A DNA stretch of 64,000 bases, from NCBI RefSeq assembly GCF_011170125.1, contig NZ_BLLN01000003.1:1932501-1996500 (forward strand), given 5' to 3'. The position numbers and the translations under genes are program-made. This stretch comes from Streptomyces diastaticus subsp. diastaticus. GTDB taxonomy: Bacteria; Actinomycetota; Actinomycetes; Streptomycetales; Streptomycetaceae. Below, in pieces: positions 1 through 8,496 of the stretch (within the stretch, counting starts at the first letter, position 1; the number at the start of each line of letters is the position of its first letter). The notes under the pieces are model-generated. The model did no database searches. It was not told the origin of the DNA and worked only from the letters and a program-made list of their open reading frames with translations.

Positions 1-346
1 TCCCGCGCCGCCGGTCCGCCCCGGGCCCGGGTGACATCAGCCATCCGGCGGGCAGGTCGCGTGTCCCCGTGGCCAGGTTCCTCCACTACCGTCGTGACGG
101 ACACTGCGGTTCCCCTGAGAGCGTTCGCCCGCGCCGGGCGGCGTGCGTTGCCGGCTTCGGAGCCTTCCGCCATCATGACCGACCCCCTCTTCGCCGGCCC
201 CGTCCTCGTGGTCTTCCCCTCCTCAGGGCCCTCGCCGACGCGACCGGCCGGCCTTGAACGCCGACGACGTGCTGGGGCTGATCGTCGCCGGGGAGCGTGG
301 TGCGTGCACCTGAGGGTCTGTCTTCTGTCTCCCGGGAGATTCTGAC
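1..346. other. Non-coding or unresolved left edge
   Basis: No gene could be recognised here. Short open frames exist on both strands, but none has family motifs, a convincing ribosome binding site or a consistent codon pattern. A possible frameshifted remnant lies around 70-315, where two short frames would join into one plausible peptide, but no product can be named. Confidence 0.4.
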
Positions 347-784
347 GTGACGGACGTGCTCGCCTGCTGTCTTGCGATCCTCGCTCCGGCCGTGGCGTCG
401 GCCCTCTCCCTCCGCCCACCGGGCGACCCCGTCGCGTGGTTCCTGTCCGCGCCGGCGCAGCGGGGGGCCGAGAGCCTGTTCCACCGGGTGGGCGGTGGGG
501 ACGAGGAGGCAGGCCGGCGATGGCGTGTGGACCTGAGCGGCGTGCCGGCCCGCACGAGCAGCGCGACCGAGCGGTACCGTCGCGGACAGGCCCGGCGCGG
601 CCTCGCCGCCGGGGACCTGCTCCGGGCGTGCGCGGCGCGGCCGGCACGCCCACCGGCTGGTTCCGGCGAGGTACCCGACCGGCCTCCGGTGACCCGCGCG
701 ACGTCCCCGGGGCGCGACACGGGCGGAACGCGGTGGGTCCGCCGCTGCCCGGACGCGGGAGAGGCGGCAGAGGAATGCGGATGA
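347..784 (+). CDS. Hypothetical protein, translationally coupled to the metal ATPase
   Basis: I do not recognise this 145-residue protein. It begins with GTG and its first 23 or so residues are hydrophobic (an ACCLAILAPAVASAL stretch), which could be a membrane anchor or signal-like segment; the rest is Arg- and Pro-rich and looks disordered. Two things favour a real gene. About 85 percent of codons end in G or C, close to the genes around it. Its stop codon also overlaps the start of the downstream ATPase as ATGA at 781-784, the coupling arrangement used repeatedly in this window. It could equally be a chance frame in GC-rich DNA. No function is proposed. Confidence 0.4.
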   Translation: MTDVLACCLAILAPAVASALSLRPPGDPVAWFLSAPAQRGAESLFHRVGGGDEEAGRRWRVDLSGVPARTSSATERYRRGQARRGLAAGDLLRACAARPARPPAGSGEVPDRPPVTRATSPGRDTGGTRWVRRCPDAGEAAEECG

Positions 785-3111
785 GCTCTTCCGACGGCGC
801 GTCCCCGGTACGCCGCTGGGTGACCGCCGCAGCCAACATGTTCGAGTCCGCCCTCCTCGTCCTCACCGCTGCGGCCCTGCTCTCCGGAGCCGGCGCCTGG
901 GCCACCGGTGCCCTCGGGCTCGCCGATTCGCTGTGGGCGCTGGGCACGCTCGTCGCGGTCGTCCCGGCCGTGGCGTGGGTGGTCGCGGCGCTACGGCAGG
1001 GCCGTGCGGGGGTGGACCTGATCGCGGTGCTCGCCCTCGGCGGGACCCTGGCCGTGCGCGAGTACCTGGCGGGAGCGCTGATCGCGCTGATGCTGGCCAC
1101 CGGACGGGCACTGGAAGCCGCAGCCCGACGGCGCGCCTCCCACGACGTCCGCTCCCTCGTGGAACGGGTGCCTCGCACCGCGCGCCTGCGCACCGGCACC
1201 GGAGTGCGCGCGGTGCCGCTCGCGGATGTGGCCGTCGGTGACCTGCTCGTGGTGGGCCCGGGAGAGGTGGTCCCGGTCGACGGCGATGTGGAAAGCCCGC
1301 GAGCGGTGCTGGACGAGTCCGTGCTCACCGGGGAGTCCCTGCAGGTCGAGCGCGTGCAGGAAGAAGCCGTACGCAGCGGGGTGATCAACGCCGGCGGCGC
1401 CTTCGATCTGCGGGCGACCGCCACCGAGGAGAACAGCGCCTACGCCGAGATCGTGCGGCTGGCCCGACAGGCCGGCGCGGAATCTGCACCCGTCGTCCGC
1501 CTGGCCGACCGGTACGCCGCCTGGTTCCTGCCGGTCTCCCTGGGGGTCGCCGGGCTGGCGTGGCTGCTGAGTGGCTCCGCCGAGCGTGCGGTGGCGGTGC
1601 TGGTCGTGGCGACCCCGTGCCCCCTCCTGCTGGCCGCCCCGGTCGCGATCGTCTCCGGACTCTCCCGCGCGTCACGGCGGGGCGTGGTGGTCCGCGACGG
1701 CGGCTCGCTGGAGAACCTCGGCCAGGCCCGCACCCTGCTTCTGGACAAGACCGGCACACTGACCGGCGGCCGTCCACGCGTTCTGGACGTCGTCGCCGCG
1801 CCCGGCCGGCGACCTGCGGACGTGCTCGGTCTGGCCGCGGCACTCGACGCGTACTCCCCGCACGTACTGGCCCAGGCCATCGTCGCCGCCGCACGAGAGC
1901 GCGGGCTCGAACTGCCCTCGGTGACGGACGTCCGCGAAGACCCGGGCCGGGGTGCCACGGGCACCGTGGACGGGCGCCCGGCCTCGATCGGCCGGATGGA
2001 CACCACGAAGGCCATGCCCGCCTGGGCCGAGGCGGTGGACAACCGCGCCCTGCTCGACGGGGCAGCCGTCGCCTGGCTGACCGTGGACGGGACGACGGCG
2101 GGCGCCGTCCTCCTGCACGACCCCGTGCGGCCCGACGCCATGCGGACTCTGCGTCACCTGCGCGCCTCGGGCATCGAGCGGATCATGATGCTCACGGGTG
2201 ACCGCGCCGAACCGGCGCGCGAAGTCACAGCCCTCCTCGGCCTCGACGGCGTCCGGGCCGAGCTGAGCCCCGCGGACAAGGTCGCCGCGGTGCGCGCGGA
2301 ACGCGAACGTGCCGTCACGGTCATGGTCGGGGACGGCGTCAACGATGCTCCCGCTCTGGCCGCCGCGGACGTCGGAGTGGCCATGGGCGCACGCGGCTCC
2401 ACCGCCTCGTCGGAAGCCGCTGACGTCGTGCTGACCACCGATCGCGTGGAGCGCCTCGCCGATGCCGTCGCCATCGCCCGACGCGCCAGGCGGATCGCCG
2501 TGCAGAGCGCCCTGGCCGGCATGGTGATGTCGCTCCTGGCCATGGGGGCCGCTGCCTGGGGTCTTCTTCCGCCCACCGCGGGGGCCCTGCTCCAGGAAGG
2601 CATCGACGTCGCGGTCATCCTCAACGCTCTGCGGGCACTCCGCGCCGGCGCGGAGAGGCGGCCGGCCCTCACCCCGGCAGCCGCGCGACTCGTCCGCCGC
2701 CTCGCAGCCGAACAGCATGACCTACGGGACGACGTCGAGGCGGTGCGGACCGCTGCCGACCGGCTGTCCGACAGCCCCGGCCCCCGAGCCCTGGCGGCTG
2801 TCGAGGAGGTGTACCGGCTGCTGACCGAGCGGCTGTTGCCGCACGAGGCGGCTGTCGAGCACCAGCTGTACCCCGCACTCGCCGGGCAGCCGGACGGCCC
2901 GGCGGTGGCGGCCCCCGCCGTCCGCCGCTCCCGCGCCGAGACCGAGCGTCTGACCCGGCGCGTCGCCCTGCACCTGCGCATGGCCCGGGAACGCGGCAGC
3001 CTGGGCGCTGACCAGCTCAACGACCTGCGTTCCTGCCTGTACGGACTCCATGCCGTCCTGCGACTGCAATTGGCTCAGGAGGACGAGGAGTACACCTCCT
3101 TGACCGACTGA
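781..3111 (+). CDS. P1B-type heavy-metal-translocating ATPase with C-terminal hemerythrin-like domain
   Basis: Membrane pump of about 776 residues predicted to export a transition metal using ATP. There is no N-terminal heavy-metal-binding domain; membrane helices begin near residue 20. Core motifs are present: actuator TGES at 183-186, the membrane metal-site motif TPCPL at 278-282, the phosphorylated Asp322 in DKTGTLTGG, TGDR near 472-475 and the hinge GDGVNDAP near 518-525. The HP locus usual in metal ATPases is changed: SPHVLA near 359-364 replaces SEHPLA. After the last helices (to about 620), residues 638-776 form a helical region with His646, His688, His694, His757 and acidic partners, resembling an HHE hemerythrin domain. 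The start at 781 is preferred over ATG 775 because AGGA at 771-774 is better spaced for it. The substrate metal cannot be assigned. Confidence 0.88.
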   Translation: MSSSDGASPVRRWVTAAANMFESALLVLTAAALLSGAGAWATGALGLADSLWALGTLVAVVPAVAWVVAALRQGRAGVDLIAVLALGGTLAVREYLAGALIALMLATGRALEAAARRRASHDVRSLVERVPRTARLRTGTGVRAVPLADVAVGDLLVVGPGEVVPVDGDVESPRAVLDESVLTGESLQVERVQEEAVRSGVINAGGAFDLRATATEENSAYAEIVRLARQAGAESAPVVRLADRYAAWFLPVSLGVAGLAWLLSGSAERAVAVLVVATPCPLLLAAPVAIVSGLSRASRRGVVVRDGGSLENLGQARTLLLDKTGTLTGGRPRVLDVVAAPGRRPADVLGLAAALDAYSPHVLAQAIVAAARERGLELPSVTDVREDPGRGATGTVDGRPASIGRMDTTKAMPAWAEAVDNRALLDGAAVAWLTVDGTTAGAVLLHDPVRPDAMRTLRHLRASGIERIMMLTGDRAEPAREVTALLGLDGVRAELSPADKVAAVRAERERAVTVMVGDGVNDAPALAAADVGVAMGARGSTASSEAADVVLTTDRVERLADAVAIARRARRIAVQSALAGMVMSLLAMGAAAWGLLPPTAGALLQEGIDVAVILNALRALRAGAERRPALTPAAARLVRRLAAEQHDLRDDVEAVRTAADRLSDSPGPRALAAVEEVYRLLTERLLPHEAAVEHQLYPALAGQPDGPAVAAPAVRRSRAETERLTRRVALHLRMARERGSLGADQLNDLRSCLYGLHAVLRLQLAQEDEEYTSLTD

Positions 3112-3440
3112 ACCTCCTTCATCCTCAGGAGTCCCAGGTCAGTGCAGTGCGGACGGGATGGACGACGGAGCCGAAGCGGCGGGCGGAGTAGCTGGCTCGC
3201 TGGTGCGGTCGCCGGGACTCCAGCTGTGCCGCGGTGGGCCGGTCCGTGCTCCCGGCCGGGCGGGGTCCAGTCGGACCGACCGCGGTGCAGTGGTTGTCCG
3301 CGAGGGTGGCAACAGGGGGTTGGCCAGAGGGCGCCGTCGCCCTGGTGCGCCGGGACGGCGAACTGCCGGAGCCGGGAAGGCGGGTACGGCCACGTCGGCA
3401 CGGTCCGTGATGGTTCTCCCGCCTTCCCGCCGGGTGCGCT
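3112..3440. other. Convergent intergenic region
   Basis: This 329-bp gap separates the end of the ATPase from the end of the oppositely oriented hydrolase. Apart from the terminator-like inverted repeat described separately, nothing was recognised; the open frames across it look like chance frames. Confidence 0.5.
3374..3428. terminator. Inverted repeat, likely terminator for the hydrolase gene
   Basis: An 11-bp perfect inverted repeat (GGGAAGGCGGG at 3374-3384, CCCGCCTTCCC at 3418-3428) encloses a 33-nt loop. It lies 12 bp beyond the hydrolase stop codon and between two convergent genes, which fits a bidirectional transcription stop. The loop is long, so this is moderate support. Confidence 0.5.
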
Positions 3441-4304
3441 TCAGTCCTTGGTGCGCAAGCGTGCGGCAAGGGCCCCGACGCGATGGGGGGCGTCGTCCAG
3501 CACCAGATGGCCGGCGCCGTCGAGGACGTGCGCTTCGGCACCCAGAAGACGCCGCGTGGCCCTGCCGAGCGGTGCCGAGGGCAGGAAGACGTCGTGGGAG
3601 CCCACCGCCACCACGCACGGGACGGGGCGAGCGCGTCGCAGTACGTGGGAGGGCAGAGGGCTGGGGGCGAGGGTGCTGCGACAGCTCCGGCCGACCAACG
3701 TCATCCACTCGACGAGCTGCTCCGGCACAGCGTGGCCAGGAGCGCTCATCTCTCTCAGCAAACGCCTGGAGCGGTGCTCGGCAGGCCGCAGCACCCAGGG
3801 GAGAGTGGCACGCAGCACGGAGGCGGGGACAGCCAGGCGCGTCACGCCGCCGGGGGAGAGCAGCAGACGGCCGGTGATGTGTGGAGAGTGCGCGGCCAGG
3901 GCGATCGCGGCGCCCAGGGAGTGGCCGACGGCGATCGCCGGCCCCGTGGCGACCTGTTCCAGAGCCTGGCTCAGCCAGTGGCCGTACCAGGGCAGACGGG
4001 CTCGGTGAGGACGGTGACCGGCGCTCAGTCCGGGCTGGCCGGGGATGTCCAGCACCGCCACGGCCCCGGTCGTCGCAAGAACGGCGACCGCCTCCAGGGA
4101 CACGGCCGCGTTCATGTTGGTGCCCGGCACCAGCACCAGCAACGGCACCCCTTCCCGAGCCTGTCCGGCCATCACCACGTGCGTGGGACCGGCGTCAGTA
4201 GGTACCTCCCATCGCCGGTGCGGAACGCCCCATGCGTCCAGCCGGGCCGCGCACCACGCGCGTACCTGCTCCCGGCCGGCCACGCTGCGGTACACCGACG
4301 CCAT
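3441..4304 (-). CDS. Alpha/beta hydrolase
   Basis: Soluble alpha/beta-hydrolase-fold enzyme of about 287 residues (295 if the upstream ATG at 4328 is used). Numbered from the long form, the nucleophile elbow GHSLG places Ser137, an acid candidate lies in VGSHDVF, and the catalytic His is in GAGHLVLDD near the C-terminus, so a full triad is visible. An oxyanion-type strand, LLVLVPGTNMN, precedes it. The substrate cannot be deduced. It is monocistronic, convergent with the ATPase and divergent from the acetyltransferase. The start at MASVYRS is chosen because the preceding eight residues look untypical; the upstream ATG remains possible. Confidence 0.75.
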   Translation of the reverse strand: MASVYRSVAGREQVRAWCAARLDAWGVPHRRWEVPTDAGPTHVVMAGQAREGVPLLVLVPGTNMNAAVSLEAVAVLATTGAVAVLDIPGQPGLSAGHRPHRARLPWYGHWLSQALEQVATGPAIAVGHSLGAAIALAAHSPHITGRLLLSPGGVTRLAVPASVLRATLPWVLRPAEHRSRRLLREMSAPGHAVPEQLVEWMTLVGRSCRSTLAPSPLPSHVLRRARPVPCVVAVGSHDVFLPSAPLGRATRRLLGAEAHVLDGAGHLVLDDAPHRVGALAARLRTKD

Positions 4305-4548
4305 CGTGCTCGCCCTCATTCGCCCCACCCGCCATCGACTGTCCAGCTCACCTCGGGCTGGTACGGCTACGTCTACGTGAGATCCGGTGGGCTTTCACCC
4401 TCATCGCGGGAGCATCAGCGGGCGGTCCACGACGAGAGGAGGCCGGCAGACCCGCCACCGGCGCACCCAGCGGCACGCCCAGGGTCGCCGGCTGTCCAGG
4501 CGACGCCGACTGTGACGACCTGAGGTCGCCTGCTGACAAGATGGCCCG

Positions 4549-5157
4549 GTGAACATGGCACACCGCGAGGACGCCCCTGTCGTGCGTCCCCTCACCGACA
4601 CCGACGTCCCCACCTCGGTCGACACGCTCGCCCGAGCTTTCGCCGACTACCCCTTCACTCGGCACGTGATTGCCGAAGAAGGCCATGAGGAACGGGTCCG
4701 GCGCTTCCAGGAAATCTGTCTCACCCGCATCGGCATGGTGTACGGCCGCGTGTGGGTCGCCGACGAAGGGCGAGCTGTCGCCGTGTGGTCCACGCCCGAC
4801 ACGGATCCCTCGTCCGCTTTCGCCGAGGTCGCCCCGGTGCTCGGCGGACTGACCGGTGACCGGCAGGCTGCCTACGCGTCCGCGGAGCAGGCAGTCGCCC
4901 CACACCGGCCACAGGAGCCGGCGTGGTTCCTCGACACGGTGGCCGTCTCTCCTGAAGCGCAGGGGAGGGGCCTTGGCAGCGCGGTGCTGGTTCCCGGTAT
5001 CGAGGAGGCAGGGCAGGCCGGGTGTCCGGCCTTCCTGGAGACCTCCAGCGAGAGGAACGTGCGGTTCTACGAGCGGCTCGGCTTCCGGGTCACGGCTGCT
5101 GTCACCCTCCCCGACGGCGGCCCCCGCACATGGTGCATGCGCAAGGACCCGTGCTGA
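4549..5157 (+). CDS. GNAT-family N-acetyltransferase
   Basis: A 202-residue acetyltransferase of the GNAT fold, predicted to transfer acetyl from acetyl-CoA to an unknown amine. The family hallmarks are in the C-terminal half: the beta4 segment FLDTVAVSPEAQGRGLG, whose QGRGLG pyrophosphate-binding loop is at residues 138-143, and the NVRFYERLGF segment typical of motif B. The N-terminal half carries the variable acceptor-binding part. GTG 4549 is taken as start; ATG 4555 is two codons later and equally possible. It stands alone between a divergent hydrolase and the arsenic operon, with no context pointing to its substrate. Confidence 0.8.
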   Translation: MNMAHREDAPVVRPLTDTDVPTSVDTLARAFADYPFTRHVIAEEGHEERVRRFQEICLTRIGMVYGRVWVADEGRAVAVWSTPDTDPSSAFAEVAPVLGGLTGDRQAAYASAEQAVAPHRPQEPAWFLDTVAVSPEAQGRGLGSAVLVPGIEEAGQAGCPAFLETSSERNVRFYERLGFRVTAAVTLPDGGPRTWCMRKDPC

Positions 5158-5284
5158 GACGCGGGTGCCCTGCTGATGACGGGACGCCCTCGGGCGTACG
5201 CCCGACGCAGACGAACAGGACGGACGGCTTGTCGGCCACGGTGATCGTTCTCTCTCCTCGCAGGGCGAACCCAGCCACCGCTGA

Positions 5285-5346
5285 CATCAGCCCCTGCTGA
5301 TATCAGCGGCAAGCGATGTGAAAGCATCAGCCCATGCTGACTTCAG
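5285..5346 (+). promoter_or_regulatory. Paired operator-like repeats of the arsR promoter
   Basis: Two 22-bp copies start exactly 40 bp apart, at 5285-5306 and 5325-5346, and match at 19 of 22 positions. Each begins CATCAGCCC and contains TGCTGA followed by a TCAG end, giving an internal dyad (ATCAG with CTGAT). The second copy covers the arsR ATG at 5334. Position and dyad suggest binding by the ArsR repressor itself, so the regulator would be autoregulated. Binding by ArsR is inference. Confidence 0.65.
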
Positions 5347-5642
5347 TCGATCCTGATGTGATCCGGGCGCTGGGCGATCCGCTCCGCCTGGAGATCGTGA
5401 ACCTGCTGGCGCGCGAGACGCTGTGCACGACGCACCTGGTCGAGGAGACCGGAGCCAAGCAGACCAACCTGTCCAACCACATGAAGGTGCTGCGCGAGGC
5501 CGGACTGGTGGACACCGAGCCCTGCGGCCGCTTCACCTACTACAAGCTCAGACCCGAGGTCCTGGCCGGCCTTTCCGGGCGGTTCGCCGAACTCGCCGCC
5601 TCCGCCCGGACCGCCGCGGAGAACAAGAGGGCCTGCCCGTGA
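5334..5642 (+). CDS. arsR: ArsR-family metalloregulator of the arsenite operon
   Basis: A 102-residue winged-helix repressor. The ALGDPLRLEIVNLL segment begins the HTH core, and TNLSNHMKVLREAGLV (about 44-59) is the recognition region. The classic E. coli arsenic site CVCDL is absent; the equivalent place reads LCTTHL with Cys31 and His34. Further cysteines are Cys64 (EPCGRF) and Cys101 (RACP), so the As(III) site may use a different trio. No clear Shine-Dalgarno precedes the ATG and an operator-like repeat overlaps it, so the mRNA may be leaderless. Its stop overlaps the acr3 start by 4 nt (GTGA at 5639-5642), indicating one operon controlled by this protein. Confidence 0.85.
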   Translation: MLTSVDPDVIRALGDPLRLEIVNLLARETLCTTHLVEETGAKQTNLSNHMKVLREAGLVDTEPCGRFTYYKLRPEVLAGLSGRFAELAASARTAAENKRACP

Positions 5643-6754
5643 CCGCCGGCGAGTCCACCTCGCCGGCACGGAGCGCCGGCCCGGCCGGGGACGACTCGGT
5701 CGTCAGGAAGCTCTCCACCCTCGACCGCTACCTGGCGCTCTGGATCCTGCTGGCCATGGCCGCCGGTCTGGGCCTGGGCCGCCTGATGCCCGGCATGGAC
5801 GACGCGCTCGCGAAGATCGAGGCCGGGGGAGTCTCCCTGCCGATCGCACTCGGCCTGCTCGTGATGATGTACCCGGTCCTGGCCAAGGTCCGCTACGACA
5901 AGCTCGACCGTGTCACCGGCGACCGCAAGCTGCTGATCTCCTCGCTGCTCGTCAACTGGGTCGTCGGGCCCGCGGTGATGTTCGCCCTGGCCTGGATCTT
6001 CCTGCCGGACCTGCCCGAGTACCGCACCGGCCTGATCATCGTCGGCCTCGCCCGCTGCATCGCCATGGTCATCATCTGGAACGACCTCGCCTGCGGTGAC
6101 CGCGAGGCCACCGCCGTCCTCGTCGCCCTCAACTCGGTCTTCCAGGTCCTCGCGTTCGGCCTGCTGGGCTGGTTCTACCTCGACGTGCTGCCGCGATGGA
6201 TGAACCTGGGCGACGGCCAGGGCCTGGACGTCTCCGTCCCGCACATCGCGCTGAACGTCGTCGTCTTCCTCGGCGTCCCGCTGCTGGCCGGCTTCCTCAC
6301 CCGTCGCGTCGGTGAGCGCGGGATGGGCCGCACCGCATACGAGGCGAAGTTCCTTCCCAGGATCGGCCCGTGGGCCCTTTACGGGCTGCTGTTCACGATC
6401 GTCGTCCTCTTCGCCCTCCAGGGTGCGACGATCACCTCCCGGCCATGGGACGTCGCCCGGATCGCGCTGCCCCTGCTGGTGTACTTCGCGGTCATGTTCT
6501 TCGGAACCTTCCTTCTGGGCAAGGCTCTGGGCCTCGCGTACGACCGCACCACGACGCTCGCCTTCACCGCGGCCGGCAACAATTTCGAGCTGGCGATCGC
6601 GGTCGCCATCGCCACCTTCGGCGTCACTTCGGGCCAGGCGCTGTCCGGTGTCGTCGGCCCGCTCATCGAAGTCCCGGTGCTGATCGCCCTGGTCCACGTG
6701 GCGCTCGCCTGGCGCAGAAGGTTCTCCGCCGACGCGGTGACGACGGCCCGGTGA
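5639..6754 (+). CDS. acr3: ACR3-type arsenite efflux permease
   Basis: Ten-helix membrane permease of 371 residues that extrudes As(III). Family marks: the fourth-helix Cys140 in LARCIAMVIIW, which is essential for arsenite transport in ACR3 proteins, and the GNNFELAIAVA helix with Glu317. Membrane helices run from about residue 31 to 357. GTG 5639 is chosen because it gives the GTGA overlap with arsR; a longer upstream frame lacks any signal. Together with arsR this is a minimal arsenic operon. No arsC reductase was seen, so resistance to arsenate would need one encoded elsewhere. Confidence 0.92.
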   Translation: MTAGESTSPARSAGPAGDDSVVRKLSTLDRYLALWILLAMAAGLGLGRLMPGMDDALAKIEAGGVSLPIALGLLVMMYPVLAKVRYDKLDRVTGDRKLLISSLLVNWVVGPAVMFALAWIFLPDLPEYRTGLIIVGLARCIAMVIIWNDLACGDREATAVLVALNSVFQVLAFGLLGWFYLDVLPRWMNLGDGQGLDVSVPHIALNVVVFLGVPLLAGFLTRRVGERGMGRTAYEAKFLPRIGPWALYGLLFTIVVLFALQGATITSRPWDVARIALPLLVYFAVMFFGTFLLGKALGLAYDRTTTLAFTAAGNNFELAIAVAIATFGVTSGQALSGVVGPLIEVPVLIALVHVALAWRRRFSADAVTTAR

Positions 6755-6774
6755 CCCGGCGCGTCGAGGCGGTG

Positions 6775-6807
6775 GCCGGCGGCGGCCGGGCCGGGTCCGC
6801 CGCCGGC
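6775..6807 (+). terminator. Rho-independent-like terminator after acr3
   Basis: An 11-bp perfect stem (GCCGGCGGCGG at 6775-6785 with CCGCCGCCGGC at 6797-6807) and an 11-nt loop lie 20 bp past the acr3 stop. There is no U-tract, which is common for actinomycete terminators. Confidence 0.7.
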
Positions 6808-7434
6808 TGCCACCCGCGCTGTCGGCGTCCGCCCCTCGTCGCCCTCCGCACCGATGCGGAGGCCGGCTGATCCCGGTCGCACGGGTGGGGCTCGGCGCGG
6901 TCGCTCTCCCCGGCCGGACGGCTGGGCGCTGCCCGGCCGCCGCCTGCCGCCCGGCCGGGCCGGCTGCATCCGGACGCCGGGCACGTCGTGGACCACCGCG
7001 CGAACCAGGTGAGGCGACGACCTGCCCGTCCGGCACGGCACCTGTGTGCACGCCGGGCGCCGCGACGGCGACCGGCTTCTGCTCGAAGGAGCTCCCGCCG
7101 GCGCCGCCGTGCCGAGCGGACGTGCGGTGTCGCCCTCGGGGGTACCGGCCCTGCTCCCGGCGTGAAGTCCAGCTTCCCGAAGGCACTCAGAGTCGGCCGA
7201 CCCGGCCACGAGCCCTGGCTCGTTGTCCTTCCGGCGGCCTCACCGCTACGGCGCCCGCCGCCGGCGCCTCCGCCCCGGGGGGACGATCGCCGATCGCCTT
7301 GCGCGTGCACCGACTGGGCGGACGTGAAGGGTGTGGATCGCCCGGAGCTCGGGGCCGGAACCGAGGCCGGAGCTTCTGGCGCGGTGACTCCGTCCGCATC
7401 TCTTCACTCGGTGGGGGAGGCCTGTTACATTCCG

Positions 7435-7451
7435 GAAAACAAGAATTCATT
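7435..7451 (+). promoter_or_regulatory. AT-rich element shared with the fadA5 promoter
   Basis: The 17-mer GAAAACAAGAATTCATT lies 23 bp upstream of the iclR-type start. Its reverse-complement counterpart occurs at 21506-21522 with only two differences. In DNA this GC-rich, such a shared AT-rich word outside genes suggests a common operator or promoter. Because it abuts the regulator gene, autoregulation is plausible. Confidence 0.5.
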
Positions 7452-7474
7452 TCAGTCTGTGACTGGAGGCTCCC

Positions 7475-8368
7475 ATGACGGCTGTCGATGGTCTTCCCAC
7501 CGCACGCGCGTCGGCCCGTCGCGAGTTGCCGCCGTCGATGGTCGAGCGGGTGACGCTGATCATGGACCTGTTCGAGGGCCGCACCGCCCGTCTGACCTTG
7601 GAGGAAGTGGCCCGGTGCACGAGCCTGCCCCGGTCCACGGCTCACCGCATCCTCGACCAACTGGTGCGGCTGTGCTGGCTCGACCACACCGCTCTGGGCT
7701 ATGCGCTAGGGCGCCGGGCCCTCGGCTTCGGCGGCGGGGACGGGGCCCGCACCCGCGTGCGCGAGGCCGCCGCCGGGCGGCTGCACCAACTGCAGATCCA
7801 GACCGGCCTCGTCGTTCACCTGGCCGTCCTGGACGGCGCGGAGGTGTACTACCTCGACAAGGCGGGGGGCCGGTTCGCCGAAGCCGTCCCCTCGCGCGTC
7901 GGCGGCCGGGCGCCCGCCCATTCGACCGCGCTGGGCAAGGCCATGCTGGCCTGGCTCGAACCGGAGGAGGTCGAGGCCCGGGCGGGGGAGGCCATAGGGC
8001 GCCTCACCCAGCGCACGATCTGCGACGTGGGCACGCTCCACCAGGAACTGGACCGTGTACGGCGCCGCCACGGGCTCGCCTTCGAGCGCGGCGAGTGCTT
8101 CCCGGGCATCGCCTGCGTCGCGGCCGCGGTGCGCGGCCCCGACGGTCCGGTCGCCGCGATCTCCCTCGTCGGGGGAGCCTCGGCACCCCTGGAGAAGATC
8201 GCCCCGCTGGTGGTGGACGCGGCCCGGCAGGTCTCCCGTGAGCTGTTCCCGGGCGGCGGGACGGCGGCCCCGGCGTCGCACCGTACGACGGCCGAGCCGG
8301 AAGGGGCCTGGTCTCCGCAGGCCATGGACCGTCTGCTGGCCACCGGCCAGTACGGCGACTGGCAGTAG
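7475..8368 (+). CDS. IclR-family transcriptional regulator
   Basis: A 297-residue regulator. Residues about 20-70 form the N-terminal winged helix (SMVERVTLIMDLF, then TSLPRSTAHRILDQLVRL as the recognition region). Residues about 85-260 form the IclR effector-binding domain, with LVVHLAVLDGAEVYYLDKA, the PAHSTALGKAMLAWL helix and FPGIACVAAAV. It is preceded by a good TGGAGG ribosome site and an AT-rich promoter. It sits alone at the left border of the steroid genes, facing the hsaB-like flavin reductase. A role in sensing a steroid intermediate is inferred from position only; its operator could be the AT-rich element upstream. Confidence 0.85.
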   Translation: MTAVDGLPTARASARRELPPSMVERVTLIMDLFEGRTARLTLEEVARCTSLPRSTAHRILDQLVRLCWLDHTALGYALGRRALGFGGGDGARTRVREAAAGRLHQLQIQTGLVVHLAVLDGAEVYYLDKAGGRFAEAVPSRVGGRAPAHSTALGKAMLAWLEPEEVEARAGEAIGRLTQRTICDVGTLHQELDRVRRRHGLAFERGECFPGIACVAAAVRGPDGPVAAISLVGGASAPLEKIAPLVVDAARQVSRELFPGGGTAAPASHRTTAEPEGAWSPQAMDRLLATGQYGDWQ

Positions 8369-8450
8369 CCGCGCGGCGCTGCCCGGACGGGGATGCCCGG
8401 CGGCTGGTGCCGGACGCCTGGCTCCCGGTCCGGCGAGGACGCCGGCCGTT

Positions 8451-8484
8451 GCGGTGACGGTCCCGCCCGTCGCGGTGACGGTCC
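8451..8484. repeat. Short direct repeat between iclR-type gene and flavin reductase
   Basis: The 13-mer GCGGTGACGGTCC occurs twice, 21 bp apart, in the 128-bp convergent gap. Its meaning is unknown; it may be a simple local duplication. Confidence 0.45.
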
Positions 8485-8496
8485 GGCCCCGCCCGC

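Larger units (their letters stand above)
6755..7474. other. Long intergenic region between metal flank and steroid island
   Basis: This 720-bp stretch holds a terminator hairpin just after acr3 and an AT-rich promoter-like segment at its right end. The open frames across it have no recognisable motifs and poor amino-acid composition. It may include decayed coding sequence, but nothing can be named. It marks the left boundary of the steroid genes. Confidence 0.5.

Noticed and set aside
69..315. Possible frameshifted small gene at the left edge
   Set aside because: Two short frames could be joined by one frameshift into a plausible peptide, but there is no start signal, family match or neighbour to support it.
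3130..3150. GTCCCAGGTCAGTGCAG as a dyad-motif copy near the ATPase end
   Set aside because: It shares pieces with the motif but has the wrong spacing and lies between two convergent genes far from steroid promoters.
6885..7478. Plus-strand frame before the IclR-type regulator
   Set aside because: Arg/Pro/Gly-rich with no motifs, and it runs over the AT-rich promoter element; treated as intergenic.
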